DNA of 64,000 bases from Methylomonas koyamae (GTDB lineage Bacteria > Pseudomonadota > Gammaproteobacteria > Methylococcales > Methylomonadaceae). A program made the translations under genes and the position numbers. Under the pieces are notes generated by a model, which worked only from the letters and a program-made list of their open reading frames with translations, was not told the DNA's origin and did no database searches. The stretch is from the NCBI RefSeq assembly GCF_019669905.1, contig NZ_AP019777.1, positions 4,216,001-4,280,000 of the forward strand, given 5' to 3'. This document shows positions 53,415-63,410 of this stretch, piece by piece; positions within the stretch are counted from its first letter, which is position 1, and each line of letters opens with the position of its first letter.

Positions 53415-54170
53415 ATGGAAAAAGAATCCGATTATCTTGTTAGAAACGCCAAATTGGTTTATGGCCACCTGACCGATCTGGTAAAGAAAAAGTGCATTAT
53501 TTCCGCGCACTTCGGCGAACACAACCAATCGTTTTTAACCACGATTATCGATCTCGACCAGAAAGCCAACCTGTTGACGCTCGACGTGGCGCCCACCGAG
53601 TTGCTGAACAAGCAGTTGCTGAATTCGCCCAAAGTCCTGTTCCGCACCGAATTCGACGGCATCAAGGTCTCGTTCCGCGGCAAATCGATCAAGAAATCGC
53701 AAAGCGACGGCCATCCAGTGTTCGCCATGCCGATACCGGATGCGATTTTCTGGATGCAACGCCGCCAGTTTTACCGGATTAAGATACCTCTGTCCCATAT
53801 CAACAGCGTGTGCCAAATCGAATTCACCGCACCGCGCGATCCCGACAACGCCGAGCCGGTCACTTCGAAAGGCGTTTTCAGACTGGTAGACCTCAGCATT
53901 TCCGGATTTGCCTTTCTGAATCCCGACCCGCAATTCGACAAGTTCCTCAACCCGGAAGATAAGTACGAAGGCTGCATGATATATCTGCACGACGGCGGCC
54001 AAGCCAAAATCAGTTTCGAGATCAAGGAAATTACCAAGGTCAGAGCGACCATGACCGCCACGCAACTGCGGATCGGCTGCCGGTTCACCGATATTCCGCA
54101 GGCATTCGAATCCAACATTCAGCGCTATATGCAGGATATCGAAATCCAACAGAAAAATTTGGCCGGATAG
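53415..54170 (+). CDS. YcgR-type PilZ-domain flagellar brake protein
   Basis: 251 residues. An N-terminal YcgR domain (residues about 1-115) is followed by a PilZ domain with the cyclic-di-GMP motif RRQFYRIKIP (RxxxR) and DLSISGFAF (D/NxSxxG). In E. coli YcgR slows flagella when bound to c-di-GMP. This links functionally with the HD-GYP protein at 4.8-6.0 kb, though they are not neighbours. Monocistronic, followed by a strong hairpin. Confidence 0.9.
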   Translation: MEKESDYLVRNAKLVYGHLTDLVKKKCIISAHFGEHNQSFLTTIIDLDQKANLLTLDVAPTELLNKQLLNSPKVLFRTEFDGIKVSFRGKSIKKSQSDGHPVFAMPIPDAIFWMQRRQFYRIKIPLSHINSVCQIEFTAPRDPDNAEPVTSKGVFRLVDLSISGFAFLNPDPQFDKFLNPEDKYEGCMIYLHDGGQAKISFEIKEITKVRATMTATQLRIGCRFTDIPQAFESNIQRYMQDIEIQQKNLAG

Positions 54171-54171
54171 C

Positions 54172-54213
54172 GGAAACGGCCGCCGAGCGGAATTCCGCCC
54201 GGCGGCCGTTCCT
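54172..54213 (+). terminator. Strong GC hairpin after ycgR-like gene
   Basis: ACGGCCGCC pairs with GGCGGCCGT, with an inner GCGGAATTCCGC palindrome; a near-perfect stem of about 18 bp starts 1 bp after the stop. No T-run follows immediately. It insulates the upstream gene from mfd. Confidence 0.55.
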
Positions 54214-54279
54214 GGCCACTCCGCTTACCAGTTAGTCTTTATTTTTTAAGTTATTACCGCCATTGCCCGTCTAGTTGCC

Positions 54280-57200
54280 ATGACCGCCTCTCCGCTAAGC
54301 CTCCCCGAATTACCGAAACAAAGCGCACAGGTGCAAATCTGGCGCGGCCTAGCCGGCTGCGGCGATGCTTTAGCGCTGGCCAACGCGATCGCCGGCGAAA
54401 AACGCCTGGCCGTCATTGTCACGCCGGACACGCAAACCGCGTTGCGCCTGGAACACGAATTGGCCTTTTTCCTCGATAACGCATTCCCTATCCTGCAATT
54501 CCCGGACTGGGAAACCCTGCCCTACGACGTGTTTTCGCCGCTGCCGGAAATCGTTTCCGAACGCCTGCGCACGCTGGCCTTATTACCGGAAACCAAGCGC
54601 GGCGCGCTGATCGTGCCGATCTCGACGCTAATGCACCGGCTGGCGCCGCGCGAGCACATCCTCGCCCATAGTTTCGCCATCGAAGTCGGCGGCAGCTTGA
54701 ACCTGGATCTGACTCGCGCCAAGCTGGAGGCGGTGGGCTACCAATGCGTGTCGCAGGTCTACCAACACGGCGAATTCGCGGTACGCGGCTCGATTCTAGA
54801 CCTGTTCCCGATGGGTTCGAAACAGCCCTACCGCATCGAACTGTTCGACGACGACGTAGAATCGATCCGCAGCTTCGATCCCGATACGCAAATGTCGCAA
54901 GACAAAATGCAAAAGGTCGAGTTGTTTCCCGCTCGCGAATTTCCGTTTACCGACGAAGCGATCAAACGCTTCCGCCAGGCCTTCCGCGAACAATTCCCGG
55001 ACGCGTCGCCGAAGAACAACCTGTACCTCGACGTTTCCAAGCAAATCGCTCCGGCCGGTATCGAGTACTACTTGCCGCTGTTCGTCGAGCGCACCGAATC
55101 GCTGTTCGATTATTTACCTAAGACGGCGCTATTCGTGTTGCCGGCCGAGTTCGAAACCGGTGCCGGCCAGTTCTACGCCGAAGCCGAAGAGCGTTACCAA
55201 CAACGCAAGTACGATATCGATAGGCCGTTGCTGCCGCCGCAACGCTTGTTCTTATCCGCCGACGAGCTGGTTGGCAAAACCGGCAGTTTCAGCCGGATCG
55301 TGCTGGACTACCAGGGCGAACAAGGCGAATCGCTGCATTGTCAAGCATTGCCCGATGTAGCGATCGATAGCCGCCTGAAAGAGCCGGCGCAACGCCTGCG
55401 CCAGTTTATCGAAGGCTTTGCCGGCAAAATTCTGTTCGTCGCCGAAACCGCCGGCCACCGCGAAGGCCTGATCGAAAAACTGAAAAGCGTCAAACTGGCC
55501 GCCAAGCAGGTGCAGAGCTGGGCGGAGTTTTTGGACAGCGAACAGTCGCCGTGCATCGTCGTCGCACCGATGGACCACGGGCTGTTGCTCGAAGAACCAC
55601 CTCTGGCCATCGTCACCGAGAGCCAGCTCAGCGGCGAAAAAGTCCAGCAGCGCCGGCGCCGGGCCAAGTCCGCGGCTCGGGCGCTGGAAAACATCTTCAA
55701 TAACCTCGACGAATTGACCATCGGCTCGCCGGTGGTGCACCAGGAACACGGCGTCGGCCGTTACCTGGGCTTGCAGACCTTGACCGTCGGCGGCATCGAA
55801 GCCGAGTTCCTGATGCTGGAATACGCCGGCGGCGACAAGATTTACGTGCCGGTAGCCTCCCTGCATTTGATCGGCCGCTATTCCGGCGTCAGCGCCGAAA
55901 ACGCGCCGCTGCACAAACTCGGCACCGAACAATGGAGCAAAGCCAAGCAAAAAGCCATGGAGCGGGCGCGCGACGTGGCCGCCGAGTTGCTCGACATCCA
56001 TGCTAAGCGCGCGGCGCGCGGCGGCTTTGCCTTCAATGTCGGCGACGCCGATTACAACGCCTTCGCCGCTGCCTTCCCGTTCGAGGAAACGCCTGATCAG
56101 CTCAGTGCTATCGACGCCATTCTGCAGGATATGGCCTCGCCGCAGCCGATGGATCGCGTGGTGTGCGGCGACGTCGGCTTCGGCAAGACCGAAGTGGCGA
56201 TGCGCGCCGCCTTCGTCGCAGTGCAAAGCGGCGAACAGGTCGCGGTGCTGGTGCCCACCACCCTGCTCGCCCAACAGCATTACCAGAATTTCCGCGACCG
56301 CTTCGCCGACTGGCCGGTGCGCATCGAAGTCACCTCGCGCTTCGTCTCCGCCAAGCAACAAAATGCCATTGCCGACGAATTGGCCGACGGCAAGGTCGAC
56401 ATTGTGATCGGCACTCACAAACTGCTGTCCAAGGAGATGAAATACAAGGCCTTGGGCCTGGTGATCATCGACGAGGAACACCGTTTCGGCGTTACTCAGA
56501 AAGAGCATTTCAAGAAGCTGCGCTCCGAACTGGACTTGTTGACGCTAACCGCGACGCCGATCCCAAGAACGTTGAATATGGCGATGTCCGGCCTGCGCGA
56601 TATTTCCATCATCGCCACGCCGCCGCCGAATCGCCACGCCATCAAGACCTTCGTCACCGAATGGATCGATTCGCAAGTGCAGGAAGCCTGCCAGCGCGAA
56701 ATCAAGCGCGGTGGCCAGGTATTCTTCCTGCACAACGACGTTAAGACTATGGACAAGACGATGCGCGAGCTGGCCGAGCTGGTGCCGGAAGCGCGGATTC
56801 AGATCGCCCACGGCCAGATGGCGGAACGCGAGCTGGAACAGATCATGCTGGATTTTTACCACCAGCGCTTCAACCTGCTGATCGCCACGACCATTATCGA
56901 AAGCGGCATCGACATCCCCAGCGCCAACACCATCGTCATCAACCGTGCCGACAAGCTGGGCCTGGCCCAGTTGCACCAGTTACGCGGTCGGGTCGGCCGT
57001 TCGCACCACCGCGCTTATTGCTATTGCATCGTGCCGCCTAAAACCTTGATGACCAAGGACGCCATAAAACGCCTGGAAGCCTTCGAAACTTCGGGCGAAC
57101 TCGGCGCCGGCTTCATGCTGTCCTCGCACGACATGGAGATTCGCGGCGCCGGCGAGTTGCTGGGCGACGAGCAAAGCGGCCAAATTCAGGAAATCGGCTT

Positions 57201-57726
57201 TACCTTGTACACCGAACTGTTGGAACGGGCAGTCAAGGCTTTGAAATCCGGCAAACAACCGGAATTGGACGCGCCGCTGGATTACGGCCCGGAAGTGGAC
57301 TTGCAAGTTGCCACGTTGATTCCGGAAGATTATTTGCCGGACATCCACGCCCGCCTGGTTTTGTACAAACGCATCGCCAGCGCCGAAACCGAAGAGGATT
57401 TGCGCAAACTCAAAATCGAAATGATCGACCGCTTCGGCTTACTGCCGGATCAGGTCAAAGCCCTGTTCGCGGTCACCGAACTGAAACAACAAGCGGCTCA
57501 CTTGGGCATCAGGAAAATCGAAGCCCACGCCAGCGGCGGCCGCATCGTCTTCACAGCCACGCCGCAGATCGATACCGGCGAGTTGATCCTGATGGTGCAA
57601 AGTCAGTCGCAGGTTTATAAATTCGACGGCGCCGATAAATTACGCTTTACCCAGGCCTTTAAGGATATGGAAGATAAGGTGGCATTTTTGGCGAAGTTGT
57701 TGACTAGGTTGGCGCCGAAATCATAA
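54280..57726 (+). CDS. mfd: Transcription-repair coupling factor Mfd
   Basis: ATP-dependent translocase that removes stalled RNA polymerase and recruits UvrA. 1,148 residues, normal length. UvrB-like N-terminal domains (FPDWETLPYDVFSPLPEIVS), the RNA-polymerase-interacting domain (VHQEHGVGRYLGLQ, EYAGGDKIYVPVASLHLI), the RecG-like translocase with Walker A CGDVGFGKTEVAMRAAF and box IIDEEHRFGV, and helicase motifs through HQLRGRVGRS. C-terminal domain 7 ends with LRFTQAFKDMEDKVAFLAKL. Confidence 0.97.
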   Translation: MTASPLSLPELPKQSAQVQIWRGLAGCGDALALANAIAGEKRLAVIVTPDTQTALRLEHELAFFLDNAFPILQFPDWETLPYDVFSPLPEIVSERLRTLALLPETKRGALIVPISTLMHRLAPREHILAHSFAIEVGGSLNLDLTRAKLEAVGYQCVSQVYQHGEFAVRGSILDLFPMGSKQPYRIELFDDDVESIRSFDPDTQMSQDKMQKVELFPAREFPFTDEAIKRFRQAFREQFPDASPKNNLYLDVSKQIAPAGIEYYLPLFVERTESLFDYLPKTALFVLPAEFETGAGQFYAEAEERYQQRKYDIDRPLLPPQRLFLSADELVGKTGSFSRIVLDYQGEQGESLHCQALPDVAIDSRLKEPAQRLRQFIEGFAGKILFVAETAGHREGLIEKLKSVKLAAKQVQSWAEFLDSEQSPCIVVAPMDHGLLLEEPPLAIVTESQLSGEKVQQRRRRAKSAARALENIFNNLDELTIGSPVVHQEHGVGRYLGLQTLTVGGIEAEFLMLEYAGGDKIYVPVASLHLIGRYSGVSAENAPLHKLGTEQWSKAKQKAMERARDVAAELLDIHAKRAARGGFAFNVGDADYNAFAAAFPFEETPDQLSAIDAILQDMASPQPMDRVVCGDVGFGKTEVAMRAAFVAVQSGEQVAVLVPTTLLAQQHYQNFRDRFADWPVRIEVTSRFVSAKQQNAIADELADGKVDIVIGTHKLLSKEMKYKALGLVIIDEEHRFGVTQKEHFKKLRSELDLLTLTATPIPRTLNMAMSGLRDISIIATPPPNRHAIKTFVTEWIDSQVQEACQREIKRGGQVFFLHNDVKTMDKTMRELAELVPEARIQIAHGQMAERELEQIMLDFYHQRFNLLIATTIIESGIDIPSANTIVINRADKLGLAQLHQLRGRVGRSHHRAYCYCIVPPKTLMTKDAIKRLEAFETSGELGAGFMLSSHDMEIRGAGELLGDEQSGQIQEIGFTLYTELLERAVKALKSGKQPELDAPLDYGPEVDLQVATLIPEDYLPDIHARLVLYKRIASAETEEDLRKLKIEMIDRFGLLPDQVKALFAVTELKQQAAHLGIRKIEAHASGGRIVFTATPQIDTGELILMVQSQSQVYKFDGADKLRFTQAFKDMEDKVAFLAKLLTRLAPKS

Positions 57727-57772
57727 GAAAACCCACCAGCGAATCACCAGCCTTCCCGTTTTTGTCATTCCG

Positions 57773-58051
57773 CTACGGTTCTTCAAGGTATATTCGGCTG
57801 AGTTTCCAGATACCGCCGACACGCTTGAATTGCATGGATAAAATGAAAGCAAAATCGTCGCTTTGCTGGTCTTTAGCGCTTATCGTGGCTTTCTCCACAA
57901 TGGCGTCCCTTAGGTTCTTGTCGATACGTTTTCCGCCAACGACAACCGTGCGCCGCGATTTCTTCGACGAGATCAGGCTGAAGCTTATCGCGCTAGGTTT
58001 GTAAACAACAACGGCGGCGTATTGCGATGAAACTGCATGCCCCCCCGCGCG
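57773..58051 (-). pseudogene. Start-less remnant of a small secreted-type gene
   Basis: The minus-strand frame from a stop at 58054 to one at 57775 is open for 93 codons with protein-like sequence: AVVVYKPSAISFSLISSKK, TVVVGGKRIDKNLRDAIVEK, and an end FAFILSMQFKRVGGIWKLSR. The ending resembles C-termini of small uncharacterised lipid- or wall-associated proteins (a DUF2939-like W-K-L ending), but this is a weak impression. No usable start codon is present before the last 43 codons. The rest of the 641-bp stretch after mfd (57727-58367) shows nothing else but the promoter noted below. Confidence 0.35.
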
Positions 58052-58302
58052 TTACCAGGCTTTCAGCAGCAGCGGAATTCGTTCCATTGATGCTGGCTTG
58101 TTTCACGCACCAACTAACACTTGCCTTAGATTCTCGTTACCGCTCGCGCATTACCTGTCGGTATTTTTTACAGGTTTATAACCTTAAATAAGCCCCAAAC
58201 CTCCGCAAGCCCTACTCGCCCAGATGCGGGGCGTCGATATTTCTTACAAAATTAACAGCACATGGGCCCCTATATAACCATAGGCTATTGAAATATAACA
58301 AA

Positions 58303-58318
58303 TGGCTGGAAATATGCT
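58303..58318 (+). promoter_or_regulatory. Candidate sigma-54 promoter of the PEP-CTERM gene
   Basis: TGGCTGGAAATATGCT matches the -24/-12 consensus TGGCAC-N5-TTGCW: GG at 58304-58305 and GC at 58316-58317 have the exact 12-bp register. The start point would be about 40 bp before the ATG. RpoN control together with the PrsR/PrsK regulators is known for PEP-CTERM genes in exosortase-containing bacteria. Confidence 0.6.
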
Positions 58319-58367
58319 TGTAAGGATTTACTTACAATAAAATTAATTTCATAAAAGGGGAGTCATC

Positions 58368-59420
58368 ATGAGACCCAAAATAATCACCCTTCTCGCCACA
58401 AGCTTGCTGGCGAGCAGCATGAATGCGCAAGCCGCAATCGGCTCTTTGGCCGGGAAAGGTTATTACACCTATGGCGATGCGAATTCCTATTCCTTACCTC
58501 TAAACGGCTTGGAAGTGATGTCCGGCCCAGGCCAAATAGATGTATACACCAAGCTCGGATTGGGCGCTAACGGCCAAACCGGCAACTCTACAGCAGGGAT
58601 GGACGACGCCTTCGATACGCCACAAGCAAACAACATAGACGGTTTCCGAATGGGTGCCGGCAACGAACCCTTGGACACGGGAAGCTGGGACCGCGTTGGC
58701 TGGTGGGATGCATCGTTAAGTGCGTTGCATGGCGATCTCGATCTGGCGCTAAATTCAATGATTTTCTTTTTTGCCAACAATGAAACCGGGGGCAAAGGTA
58801 CCGATAATCTGGCAGCTTGGGCTCGCGTGGAATTGACCCAAGGCAACGTACTTCTGGGGCGATTCGATTTGACTAACGATCCCGAGCACGACGGCCAAGG
58901 CTATGGCGCACCTCCCGCGAGCGGCGGCGTTCCGATGGGCGATCCGGGAGCCTACACCTCTAACGGGGCAGAGCCTTACGTGTCGGACTTTCTCATGTCA
59001 GGCGGCAATGTCTGTGTAAATAGTTCAGGGCTAATCGTCGACTGTAGTCAGCCACACGTCATAGACGCCGAACACAATCTAGGCGGAGACCGCGCGGCGT
59101 ATGCGATTGTGTTTCCCGAATTGAACGCGCTGATTAAGGGCTTAGTACAGACCGACCTTGCCAATCTTTCCAGCTATGCGCTGCACGTGAATTATCGGCT
59201 CGGCTGTGGTCCCGAAAAAACTCAAGCCGGAGGTAGTTTCCCGACAGCTGGACAAGGTGGAAATACTGAGTGCGACCCCAATTACGCCCTTAACGGCGGC
59301 GACGAGAAAGTGTTCATTGGCACGGAGTCCTTGCTAAGCACGGTACCGGAACCCAGTTCGCTGGCCTTGCTGGCATTAGGCCCCATTTACATGGGCTGGC
59401 GCAGACGCAGGGCGCTGTAA
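58368..59420 (+). CDS. PEP-CTERM sorting-domain surface protein
   Basis: 350 residues with an AGGGGAG ribosome-binding site. A signal peptide (MRPKIITLLATSLLASSMNA, cut after AQA) and a C-terminal PEP-CTERM sorting signal: VPEPSSLALLALGPIYMGW followed by RRRRAL. Such proteins are processed by exosortase (EpsH/XrtA type) and exported with exopolysaccharide. The middle is Gly/Asn/Asp-rich (beta-type), with four Cys in two pairs (VCVNSSGLIVDC and GCGPEK...ECDPN). No enzymatic motif. Monocistronic, with its own promoter and terminator. Confidence 0.9.
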   Translation: MRPKIITLLATSLLASSMNAQAAIGSLAGKGYYTYGDANSYSLPLNGLEVMSGPGQIDVYTKLGLGANGQTGNSTAGMDDAFDTPQANNIDGFRMGAGNEPLDTGSWDRVGWWDASLSALHGDLDLALNSMIFFFANNETGGKGTDNLAAWARVELTQGNVLLGRFDLTNDPEHDGQGYGAPPASGGVPMGDPGAYTSNGAEPYVSDFLMSGGNVCVNSSGLIVDCSQPHVIDAEHNLGGDRAAYAIVFPELNALIKGLVQTDLANLSSYALHVNYRLGCGPEKTQAGGSFPTAGQGGNTECDPNYALNGGDEKVFIGTESLLSTVPEPSSLALLALGPIYMGWRRRRAL

Positions 59421-59447
59421 AATACGACAGCCGTTCGGCTTAAGTTC

Positions 59448-59473
59448 AGGCCGGGGATTTTAACCCCGGCCTT
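59448..59473 (+). terminator. Intrinsic-type terminator of the PEP-CTERM gene
   Basis: AGGCCGGGG and CCCCGGCCT form a perfect 9-bp stem around ATTTTAA, followed by TATCCTTT, 28 bp after the stop codon. Confidence 0.75.
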
Positions 59474-59620
59474 ATCCTTTCCAATCTCGCCCGTGCATAC
59501 CATTGCCGGAATTGCAAGACCCCATCAACGGTTCGCATTTGCCATCTCCGCATCCGCCCAGCTAACTTAGGTATGTAGACAGATCCGAGCAAACCGATCA
59601 TTGCTCCCCCATGACGCCCC

Positions 59621-59878
59621 TTGGCTCCGGCTTACCGCCCCGAAATTCAAAAGTTTGCCGGCGCTCTACAAGGCCAACGCGCGCGAAAGAGTGTTTTCAT
59701 TACAACATCTTCGTTTACGAAAGAAGCCAAGGAATATGTTTCGGTAATTGAATCGAAAATCATACTAATCGATGGCGAGAATCTTGCGAAGCTTATGGCT
59801 GAGCACAGCGTCGGAGTCTCAACGATAGGTATTTACGAAGTCAAAAAACTGGACTCCGATTATTTTGATAACGAGTAA
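59621..59878 (+). pseudogene. C-terminal fragment of an Mrr-type restriction endonuclease
   Basis: 85 codons whose sequence matches only the end of Mrr-like restriction proteins: IQKFAGALQGQRARKSVFIT, TSSFTKEAKEYVSVIESKII, LIDGENLAKLMAEHSVGVST, and IYEVKKLDSDYF. The catalytic D-x(n)-QxK core of the Mrr domain would lie mostly upstream and is missing. It is therefore the scar of a lost type IV restriction gene. The ATG-like start at 59621 is accidental. Confidence 0.8.
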
Positions 59879-59973
59879 CGTGATCGGCGGGAACTCGGCA
59901 CATCGCTTTGTTCTTAAACGCCTAAGTTGGCTGGCGACGTTGCTGACGTAAAGCCGCCAACCGATTCAATCGT

Positions 59974-60351
59974 TTACTTCTTAACGAAGTGATAAATATC
60001 CCCAAACTTGCCTTTCAAGGTCATCGTTTTGTCGTCCTTTTCTACCAGCGAAAATACGTCGAATTTGTCGGACCGGCCCAATAGCGAAATCTTTAATTTG
60101 CCGTTTTCCACTTCGTAATTGACCGGCGATTGGTCGTAATAGGTGCCGTCGCGCGGGATATGAGTAATCGTGACCTTGCCGGCGTTGAACGCCCAGGTAT
60201 CTTCCCGTTTGATCGTATCCTGAGCGCTGGCCGACTTCTTGGTGTACTCCAACTTCCAGCTACCTTGTATTTCGTCGCTGGATTGCAACGGAACGTCGGC
60301 AAAACCCTGGCTGGCCATTGCCAATAACAGCACTGCCCAATATTTTTTCAT
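59974..60351 (-). CDS. Secreted lipocalin-like small protein
   Basis: 125 residues with a signal peptide (MKKYWAVLLLAMASQGFADV, cut after GFA). The mature part starts DEIQGSWKLEYTKK and has alternating beta strands (WAFNAGKVTITHIPRDGTYY, VNYEVENGKLKISLLG, TLKGKFGDIYHFVKK), reminiscent of lipocalin-like domains measuring 'G-x-W' at the first strand. Periplasmic or outer-membrane associated. The ligand is unknown. Confidence 0.7.
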   Translation of the reverse strand: MKKYWAVLLLAMASQGFADVPLQSSDEIQGSWKLEYTKKSASAQDTIKREDTWAFNAGKVTITHIPRDGTYYDQSPVNYEVENGKLKISLLGRSDKFDVFSLVEKDDKTMTLKGKFGDIYHFVKK

Positions 60352-60540
60352 GTCGCTCTCCCCGTTTTGATAAACATAGAGCGTCAGGATTGTACGCTCA
60401 GTTTTCCGGAAAGTATCTTATTCATTTCCGGCAGTGTGGTTTCTGTTCAGCGCTCGGCGACATACCCGACTCAGCTGCTTAGCAGGCTTGACCACTGCCC
60501 GGCCGATAGCGTCAAACCGGGCGAAACGGCCAGCCCATGG

Positions 60541-60810
60541 CTATTGCTCCGAATTACTCGGATAGCTATAAATTGCCTGCCCGTTCGCTTTATCGACATA
60601 AACCATGTCCACCGTGGCTATCGGTACCGAAGGCACTAACATCGGATAGCTGTGTATGCCGCGGTTATAGGCGGGATCGTCGTAAAGCACCTGCACCGCC
60701 GCCGATACAGGGTGTCCGGAACCGACTGCGCGGTCGCCATGGGCAACTGCCGCTCCGGAAAACAAGCCAGCGGCGATAACGAGGGTTTTGATAATGTTTG
60801 TAGTTTTCAT
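60541..60810 (-). CDS. Small secreted protein
   Basis: 89 residues from the ATG at 60810 with GGGAGAG upstream. Signal peptide MKTTNIIKTLVIAAGLFSGA (cut after AVA), mature part beginning HGDRAVGSGHPVSAAVQVLY and ending GQAIYSYPSNSEQ. No Cys, no family recognised. The 256 bp upstream (60811-61066) hold its promoter and nothing else visible. Confidence 0.65.
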   Translation of the reverse strand: MKTTNIIKTLVIAAGLFSGAAVAHGDRAVGSGHPVSAAVQVLYDDPAYNRGIHSYPMLVPSVPIATVDMVYVDKANGQAIYSYPSNSEQ

Positions 60811-61066
60811 GATTGCTCTCCCGGTGATATTGGAATCGCCTGTTGCGCCAAAATTTAGGCGTTCCGGCTTGGAGAGCATTCTGGACAAGTTGAAAAAATA
60901 AATAAAATCGATTGTTTTTATAACGACAATAGCAATTTTGAATAGACCGCCCCCGGCTTGACACAACGCCACGGCGAGAAGCCAGCGCAGAATCCGCACG
61001 GCCGGAAAATGCGGTTTCCGTTAAAATTGCCGGCCTATTGGTTAATATTCCCGGATCAAATCATCC

Positions 61067-61483
61067 ATGCTGCGCTACGACCGCTCTCGATACATTGCGT
61101 TAGGCCTGCCCTGTTTGGCCAACGCTGCACTACTGGTCTATGGGCTGGAACTGAAGTTGGGAGTATTCCCGGAGGGTTTTATTGAGCGCGGTTACTGGTT
61201 GTTGGCCGCCGGCCTGGGCCTATTCGGTGCGACGGCGATGATCAAGCGCGCCCGCGACATCGGCTCGTCGGCATGGGGAATATTGCTGGGATTTTTATTC
61301 GCAGCACCGCTGATGCTGCTGATCGGGATTGTGTTGTGTTTCGTGCCGAGCAATCCGGATGCGGACCGTCTGGAACCGGCTCCAGAGCCGGCAACAACCA
61401 AACTTTGGTTGCTGGGCGGCGGCTTGTGCGTGCTACCTTGGCTTGCCGTGCTGGCGCTCCGTTACTGGGGAAGCATTTTGTGA
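61067..61483 (+). CDS. DUF805-like small membrane protein
   Basis: 138 residues with four hydrophobic segments. The segment MIKRARDIGSSAWGILLGFL followed by IGIVLCFVPSNPDADR matches the RARDIGxSxW and C-x-P-G/S-x-x-x-N pattern of DUF805 proteins. Membrane protein of unknown function. No clear ribosome-binding site before the ATG. Confidence 0.65.
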   Translation: MLRYDRSRYIALGLPCLANAALLVYGLELKLGVFPEGFIERGYWLLAAGLGLFGATAMIKRARDIGSSAWGILLGFLFAAPLMLLIGIVLCFVPSNPDADRLEPAPEPATTKLWLLGGGLCVLPWLAVLALRYWGSIL

Positions 61484-61550
61484 CATTCCGCCGCGCCGGT
61501 TGACGCCGCCACACTACCGGCAAAGGCCGGCGGCAATGGCGGCAAACAGC

Positions 61551-61940
61551 TTATTTACCCAACACTTCGCCTCTGACGCTCTCTACCAGAGCCGCCGCTT
61601 CGGCAATCAGTTCCTGCGGAACGTTCAATTCGGTCATCGTCGCGCCCAGATGCTCCATGACGGCATCGTAGTGCGAGTCGTTCAGCCCCATTTTGACCAG
61701 GCGGGCGTGGCCGTCGCGCAAGGAGCGGCCGGTGTAATTATTCGGCCCGCCGAAAGCCACCGTCATAAACGCTACCAAATGTTCGACCTGTTTCGCCATG
61801 TCGGTTTTCTCGAAAAACCGGTTGATGCGGAAATCGCCCAACACTTTGCCGTAAAACAAATCGACTGCGGCATTGACCGCCGCCTCGCCGCCGATTCTTT
61901 CGTATAACGATGGCCCTTGCACTTCGTTCGCTTCACTCAT
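61551..61940 (-). CDS. Group 1 truncated hemoglobin
   Basis: 129-residue 2/2 globin. SLYERIGGEAAVNAAVDLFY start, FFEKTDMAKQVEHLVAFMTV, the glycine motif AFGGPNNYTGRSL and the proximal His in LRDGHARLVKMG. Length and spacing fit trHbN-type globins, which bind O2 or NO and often act in NO detoxification. Monocistronic between serS and the DUF805-like gene. Confidence 0.92.
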   Translation of the reverse strand: MSEANEVQGPSLYERIGGEAAVNAAVDLFYGKVLGDFRINRFFEKTDMAKQVEHLVAFMTVAFGGPNNYTGRSLRDGHARLVKMGLNDSHYDAVMEHLGATMTELNVPQELIAEAAALVESVRGEVLGK

Positions 61941-62097
61941 GGTTACCCCTCCTCTGTATTTGGTTATTATCGAGGCCGGAGCCGATACGGCAAGCCTTTG
62001 ATTTTGCCCAGGTTACCAGCCTCGGCGCGGATGATAACCCAGGATAGTTTCGCCTCCAAACTATTTCGGCAACACCAAAGACCGGACAAAGCGTAAG

Positions 62098-63387
<1,290 letters not shown>

Positions 63388-63410
63388 TTAATGATGGGAA
63401 AAAACGGCGC

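Noticed and set aside
57762..58004. 80-codon plus-strand frame after mfd
   Set aside because: Composition is unconvincing, no ribosome-binding site, and the opposite strand carries a more protein-like remnant.
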